Source of the DNA: Mercenaria mercenaria
Taxonomy: Eukaryota > Mollusca > Bivalvia > Venerida > Veneridae
NCBI RefSeq assembly: GCF_021730395.1
Contig: NC_069361.1
Span: 77,757,001 to 77,821,000 of the forward strand
Direction of reading: 5' to 3'
Length of the DNA stretch: 64,000 nt
The position numbers and the translations under genes were made by a program. The first letter of the stretch is position 1; every line of letters begins with the position of its first letter. The notes under the pieces were generated by a model, which did not search any database, was not told where the DNA came from, and saw only the letters and a list, made by a program, of their open reading frames with translations. Shown piece after piece: positions 59,375-64,000 of the stretch.

Positions 59375-59611
59375 TGAGACGCGCCATGAGAAAACCAACA
59401 TAGTGGCTTTGCGACCAGCATGGATCTTGACCAGCCTGCGCATCCGCGCAGTCTGGTCAAGATCCATGCTGTTCGCTTTCCAAATCTATTGGAATTAGCG
59501 AAACTGTTAGCGAACAGCATGGATCCTGACAAGACTGCGGGAATACGCAAGCTGGTCTGGATCCATGCTGGTCGCAAAGCCACTATGTTGGTTTTCTCAT
59601 GGCGCGGCTCA
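59375..59611. repeat. 237-bp foldback element, copy 2
   Basis: Same element and length as at 971-1207, with more mismatches between its arms. TGAGACGCGCC on the left and GGCGCGGCTCA on the right are flanked by TA on both sides (59373-59374 and 59612-59613), a possible TA target duplication. Confidence 0.85.
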
Positions 59612-59748
59612 TACCGGTATATGGAATATAGAGCAACTAAAAGTCAGCTATCAAAATATTAGTATATAATGAGTACACTGAGTTCATAGTAAAGTGTTGC
59701 ACTTGGCCCCATCATTGTCATTCAGCAATATACCTGTAGGTTAAAGCT

Positions 59749-60977
59749 GTGAAAACCAACATAGTGTCTTTGCGACCAGCATGGATCCAGACCAGCCTGT
59801 GCATCCGCGCAGTCTGGTCAGGATCCATGCCGTTCGCTTTCAAAGCCTATTGCAATGAGAGAAGCCAATAGCGAACAGCATGGATCCTGACCAGACTGCG
59901 CTGATGCGCAGGCTGGTCTGGATCTATGCTGGTCGCAAAGCCACTACTGGTTTGAGTCGTAAATTCGGCCACTTTTTGCGGTTTTTCATAAATATTTCTT
60001 TATTTATACAATTGATTTGAACAAAATTTCTAACATTTGTGCTTTAATACAAGCAACATTGATTGTTATCATTAACGGCCGTTTACAGTATGGTAAACAT
60101 TAAAATAGCGCTTTAAATAACGGACGTGTTTAGCCTCCATATTTTACCTTCTAGAGGTCGTAAATATTCGGCCACTTTTTAAACATATTAAAAGTTGGTT
60201 ATATTTTCAACATTGTTTTGGAAAAAAATCATTGCTACAGCCAAAATCGTTCTTTTTCAACAAACTGCAATCAATTTTCAGTAGCATTCCTCGTGGGAAA
60301 TATTTGCCATCAGAAATTAAAAAAGTTCCTGTCATCCTTCTTACCGCAGCGTGACGTATTTCAATTTTTACGTCACTTTTTTGTCACACATTCTAGCATA
60401 AAACTGCTATTCTTGTCACTTTTTGGGGGTGTTTTAACAGGAGAGTAAAGAGTTCTCGCGCTCATGTGCGGTTATAACACCTTTTTATATATCGTGTTCC
60501 GTGGCAAAGCATAAACGTATTACGGCCCTGAAATGGATAATTCAAAAGGAAATGACGTCAACGTGAAAAACAACGTAGACATGGAAATTCAATGACGTTG
60601 AGGGACTGTATATTCATTTATTTTGTTTTAAACGCGTTTTATGCTAGTTAGCGCATGTTCTTTTCGTGTTATAAAGTTTAGATTTGAATTAACCCTTGTC
60701 GGGCCTCAGCATAAACGTGCGATGACGTCACGCGACCCACGAGACAAAATATTTGCTATTTACAGTACACAACTTTAGGGAAGGACAACTTTTTTCTACT
60801 CGTCTCAACTTGTTGTTTTTTGCCAACTTTGTTCCTAACGCAATTGCTTGTGATGACACAGATGCATTGTCGAGCAGTTGGCTCGAAAAAAAAGCTTTAA
60901 AGTGGATGGCCGAATATTTACGACCAGGCCGAATTTACGACTCGAACCAGTATGTTGGTTTTCTCATGGCGCGGCTC
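59749..60977. repeat. Foldback element, copy 3, interrupted by a mariner-like insertion
   Basis: The left portion runs from GTGAAAACCAACATAG to GCAAAGCCACTA at 59946. The rest resumes at 60951 with TATGTTGGTTTTCTCATGGC. Without the inserted 1004 bp and the duplicated TA, the element is about 223 bp. Confidence 0.85.
59947..60950. mobile_element. 1004-bp Tc1/mariner-like non-autonomous element
   Basis: Inverted ends of 24 bp with one mismatch begin CTGGTTTGAGTCGTAAATTC on the left and CTGGTTCGAGTCGTAAATTC reading in from the right. TA stands on both sides (59945-59946 and 60951-60952). The insertion cleanly splits a known repeat, which fixes its limits. A second pair of related words (GGTCGTAAATATTCGGCCAC near 60155 and its reverse near 60905) forms subterminal repeats. 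TA duplication and such ends fit the IS630-Tc1-mariner group. No transposase frame is present. Confidence 0.85.
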
Positions 60978-61300
60978 TTGAATACACTTTCTCGTTTATA
61001 TACATGGTTTTCGCTTCTATCCAATAGATTCCTCTTACCCGTGCAATATGTATATGGATTTCGATCAAACTAAAATATGCTTTTAACAGAGGGTCTTAAT
61101 TTTATCCTTTACCAACTTCTCTAGAAAACACTAACCGGTTAAACATGAAAGGCCTACATACTAACCAGTAAAACATGATGCACACTGGTTTCTTACATTT
61201 TCTAAATACATGAAATAAGCAACTAATATATGGTGAACTTCAATGGATTTTACTTATTGATGTTAGACATATATGTAACGAGTCTTCAGTTGTCCATGAC

Positions 61301-62516
61301 TCACTCCTTGGACGAAATTTTCACGCCGTAAAATCTTAAAGAGGTATTCGGTCCCGTGTTCTGAATCGGTTTAACACCATCCACCACAAAATTGTCGAAT
61401 GGTTCTTCATGTAACAATTCAAATTTTGCATTTGAATGCTCGTACACCAGCTTGGAAAAGACATTTGAGCCCTCTCCTTTGATGAACAATGGATCAATTC
61501 CTAAAAACCTTCCGAATTCTACTGCTGCATTTAACATTCGGGTTGCCAGGTGTTTTCGTCTGTATTTATCATTTGTGCCAAGCCCGAAGAAATGAATACA
61601 TTCCTTGGCTCCGAAACGACCAAAGAAATCCGCCTTAGCTTCGCCTATATGACAAAACTGCATCACGAATCTTAACTCCCGCGTTTTGATAGCGTCATTG
61701 TCTGACGTTTCATCATACGTCAAGAACTGAGAAATCCGAATCGCCATGACGTCACCATTTTCGGCCAGCAACATAATAGATATATTCCACCTGTGTAGAA
61801 GATAATTATGGATAGTGGTGTAAATAAACCATATTCTGACGTAGCTTCAGTCAGTTTATTACATGTATCAGTAAAGATATTCTTTATAAATTACTCCCAT
61901 ACTCATCACAGGAGCTCGAGGTCGAGAACGCAGATTTTTCTGGCTTATCCGGCCTTTATGTATTGACAGAGCTTACGGCCTTTACGAATATGATCCAAAT
62001 TTTCCATTAATCTCAACTATCAAAAATTACTCACAAACTCGGGTAAACCAGAAAAAATCTGCGTTCCCGACCTCGAGCTCCTGTGATAGTCATAAAAGCC
62101 AAAAAGCCGTTGTGAAGGTATTGGCGGTGCAAATTTCAAAGAAATTTAAAAGAGACCAATGTATTCTAGAAATTTCTACCTGTGACACTATTCTAATGGT
62201 ATTCAATGTATACACATTCCTGCTTACATATAATGGGCGAACCCTAAATTAATTAAAATGCGCTTATATAACATTAAATTAATTCAAATAGTTCTATGTT
62301 TTAAATTTCGATCTGAATAACACTGTCCTACCTTAAAAATGTCAACCAAAACTCTTCGACTTCATGATTCCACTGTAAACCCAGAGCCTTCTCGATTGGT
62401 TCTTGGCGAATAAAGTTTGTTCGGATGTATTCTAAAGCTTTAGGGTAATGTTCTTCTGTAACGAGCACAAGCTCACCCTCTGTAAATGTCTCCTTGATTC
62501 CAGACTTTTTAAATGC
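61301..62516 (-). CDS. Arylalkylamine N-acetyltransferase-like GNAT, two 3' exons (5' end off window)
   Basis: Exons on the minus strand are 62516-62332 (from an AG acceptor, reading AFKKSGIKETFTEGELVLV) and 61790-61301, joined through a split Arg codon. The stop follows VKISSKE. The first exon has the AANAT-like pattern EYIRTNFIRQEPIEKALGL. The last has the acetyl-CoA site region GTNDKYRRKHLATRML, where His stands at the usual second Gly-like position. Insect relatives acetylate dopamine, octopamine or serotonin with acetyl-CoA. The substrate here is unknown. The 223 residues seen approach full family length, so only a short 5' part is missing. I could not place it in 62517-64000. The intron at 61791-62331 holds a MITE. 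Confidence 0.8.
61906..62086. mobile_element. 181-bp MITE in the GNAT intron
   Basis: TCACAGGAGCTCGAGGTCG and, on the far side, CGACCTCGAGCTCCTGTGA, extended by a paired AACGCAGATTTTT/CTGG block, form about 38-bp inverted ends with one or two mismatches. No clear target duplication. Confidence 0.8.
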
Positions 62517-62904
62517 CTAGAATAAATGTTTTGAGTGATATAGAAAGACAGAAAACTGTACAGTTTCAAATTATTTAAACATTTCATCGCTTGCAAAAGG
62601 CAACTATTCATTTGATATTGATTCAAGTTTTTTAAAAGTGCATTTATCACACAGTTTTGTCTTTGGAATGAAATAATGACATGTCATATTTTGGTATTAC
62701 ACATTGTCAAGTGAAACCATTTCAAGACGAGAAGATGTTGGTAGAATTTACCTTGCCAATAATCGGCATTTCACTTATAATTATATTGTTTTATTCAATT
62801 CGTGTAATAAATTCAATATGTAGGAACACTTCTGTAAGATTTTCTATTTACTACACTCAGCAAAAGACCGTTCCAAACACTACAACCATTATTTGTGCCT
62901 AAGT

Positions 62905-64000
62905 CAGTATAATAGAGACCACGGCCAGATTTGATGTCACAGCCCACGGGCTATGAATTAGACCCAGAGTCCAGTAAGAACGGTAGGAGTGAGAGCTAGA
63001 TCTAGTATGGGGTCTAGATAGAATCATTATCACACTAACAGAGTATTACACAGACCTGACATGGCCAGATTTGATGTCGCAGCCCTCGGGCCATGAGTTA
63101 GACCCAGAGTCCAGTAAGAACGGTAGGAGTTTGTGTTAGTATGGGGTCTAGATAGAATCACGCTAACAGAGTATTACACAGACCTGGTACGGCCAGATTT
63201 TATGTCACAGCCCTCGGGCTATGAATTAAACCCAGTATCCAGTAAGAACGGTAGGAGTGAGAGTTAGTATGAGGTCTAGATATAATCACGCTAACAGAGT
63301 ATTACAGAGATCCGGCACGGCCAGATTTGATGTCGCAGCCCTAGGTCTATGAATTAGACCCAGAGTCCAGTTAGAACGGTAGGAGTGAGAATTAGTATGG
63401 GGTCTAGATAGAATCATGCTAACAGTGTATTACACAGACCTGGCACGGTCAGATTTGATGTTGCAGCCCTCGGGCTATGAATTAGACCCAGAGTCTAGTT
63501 AGAACGGTAGGAGTGAGAGTTAGATGTAGGTCTAGATAGAATCACACTAACAGAGTATTACACAGACCTGGCATGGCCAGATTTGATGTCGCAGCCCTCG
63601 GGCTATGAATTAGACCCAGAGTCCAGTAAGAATGGTAGGGGTGAGAATTAGTATGGGGTCTAGATAGAATCACGCTAACAGAGTATTATAGAGACTACAA
63701 CCAGATTTGATGTCGCAGCCCTCGGGCTATGAATTCGACCCAGAGTCCAGTAAGAACAGTAGGAGTGAGAGTTAGTATGAGGTCTAGATAGAATCACGCT
63801 AACAGAGTATTACAGAGACCTGGCACGGCCAGATTTGATGTTGTGGTCCTCGGGCTATGAATTAAACCCAGTATCCAGTAAGAACGGTAGGAGTGAGAGT
63901 TAGTATGAGGTCTAGATAGAATCACGCTAACAGAGTATTACAGAGACCTGGCACGTTGCAGCCCTCGGGCTATGAATTAGACCCAGAGTCCAGTAAGAAC
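62905..64000. repeat. Minisatellite, about 128-bp unit, runs off the window
   Basis: At least eight units start at about 62923, 63063, 63191, 63319, 63448, 63575, 63699 and 63828, with a ninth begun. The unit contains GGCCAGATTTGATGTCGCAG, CCCTCGGGCTATGAATTAGA, CCAGTAAGAACGGTAGGAGT and GGGGTCTAGATAGAATCACG. The first unit is about 12 bp longer, and units vary by substitutions and small indels. No open frame runs through it. Confidence 0.95.

Noticed and set aside
62905-64000. CRISPR-like array
   Set aside because: Units of about 128 bp repeat throughout with no unique spacers, in a eukaryotic setting.

Overview
The window looks like nuclear DNA of an invertebrate, most likely a bivalve mollusc. 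It is AT-rich, its genes are split by GT-AG introns, and it is full of short non-autonomous repeats: long foldback hairpins, SINEs with tRNA-like heads, 'GACGGACGGAC' repeats ending in a stem-loop, and LINE pieces. I see no bacterial, organellar or viral gene organisation. Assignment to bivalves rests on the general look of the repeats and of the two recognisable enzymes, not on a database search.

Positions 1-43,250 hold a cluster of one small gene family that I do not recognise. Each gene has two coding exons: a signal-peptide exon of about 68 nt, and a 376-nt exon encoding a cationic domain with 14 cysteines. There are five members: A (1463-1838, +, exon 1 just off the left edge), B (12858-13947, +), C (18795-20353, +, a pseudogene), D (33886-34997, -) and E (40107-43131, +). 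B, D and E are intact with TATA boxes and poly(A) signals. The cluster has grown by nested inverted and direct duplication. About 12.0-17.7 kb is repeated in reverse as about 20.9-35.9 kb, around a spacer that contains pseudogene C, with an 8.2-kb block inserted in the right arm. The downstream flank of A (2.8-4.8 kb) is repeated in reverse at 36.3-38.7 kb. The promoters and upstream flanks of C and E are direct copies that start at the same SINE junction. The non-coding flanks carry LINE fragments, SINEs, a 960-bp Mutator-like foldback element with a 9-bp target duplication, microsatellites and two large tandem-monomer repeats.

Positions 43.3-53.7 kb show no confident gene. They hold several apparently unnamed non-autonomous elements. 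One has arrays of the palindromic word TTGGCCCAAC near both ends and a near-perfect 8-bp target duplication (44,895-46,657). One is bounded by TTAA and GGGGACGCATA inverted ends (47,790-49,858). Two are blocks made of one short word in both orientations (TGTCG type at 50.8-51.3 kb; AGCCAGAGT type at 52.65-53.4 kb).

Positions 54-62.5 kb hold two recognisable enzymes on the minus strand: a complete three-exon peptidase-C45/Tan-like amide hydrolase (380 aa), and the two 3' exons of an arylalkylamine N-acetyltransferase-like GNAT. Both families act on biogenic amines in animals. Between them lie an inverted duplication carrying decayed fragments that resemble the C45 gene, a 37-nt C run, two foldback copies, and a TA-flanked mariner-like element inserted in one of the foldbacks. 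The last kilobase is a minisatellite of about 128 bp per unit that runs off the right edge.
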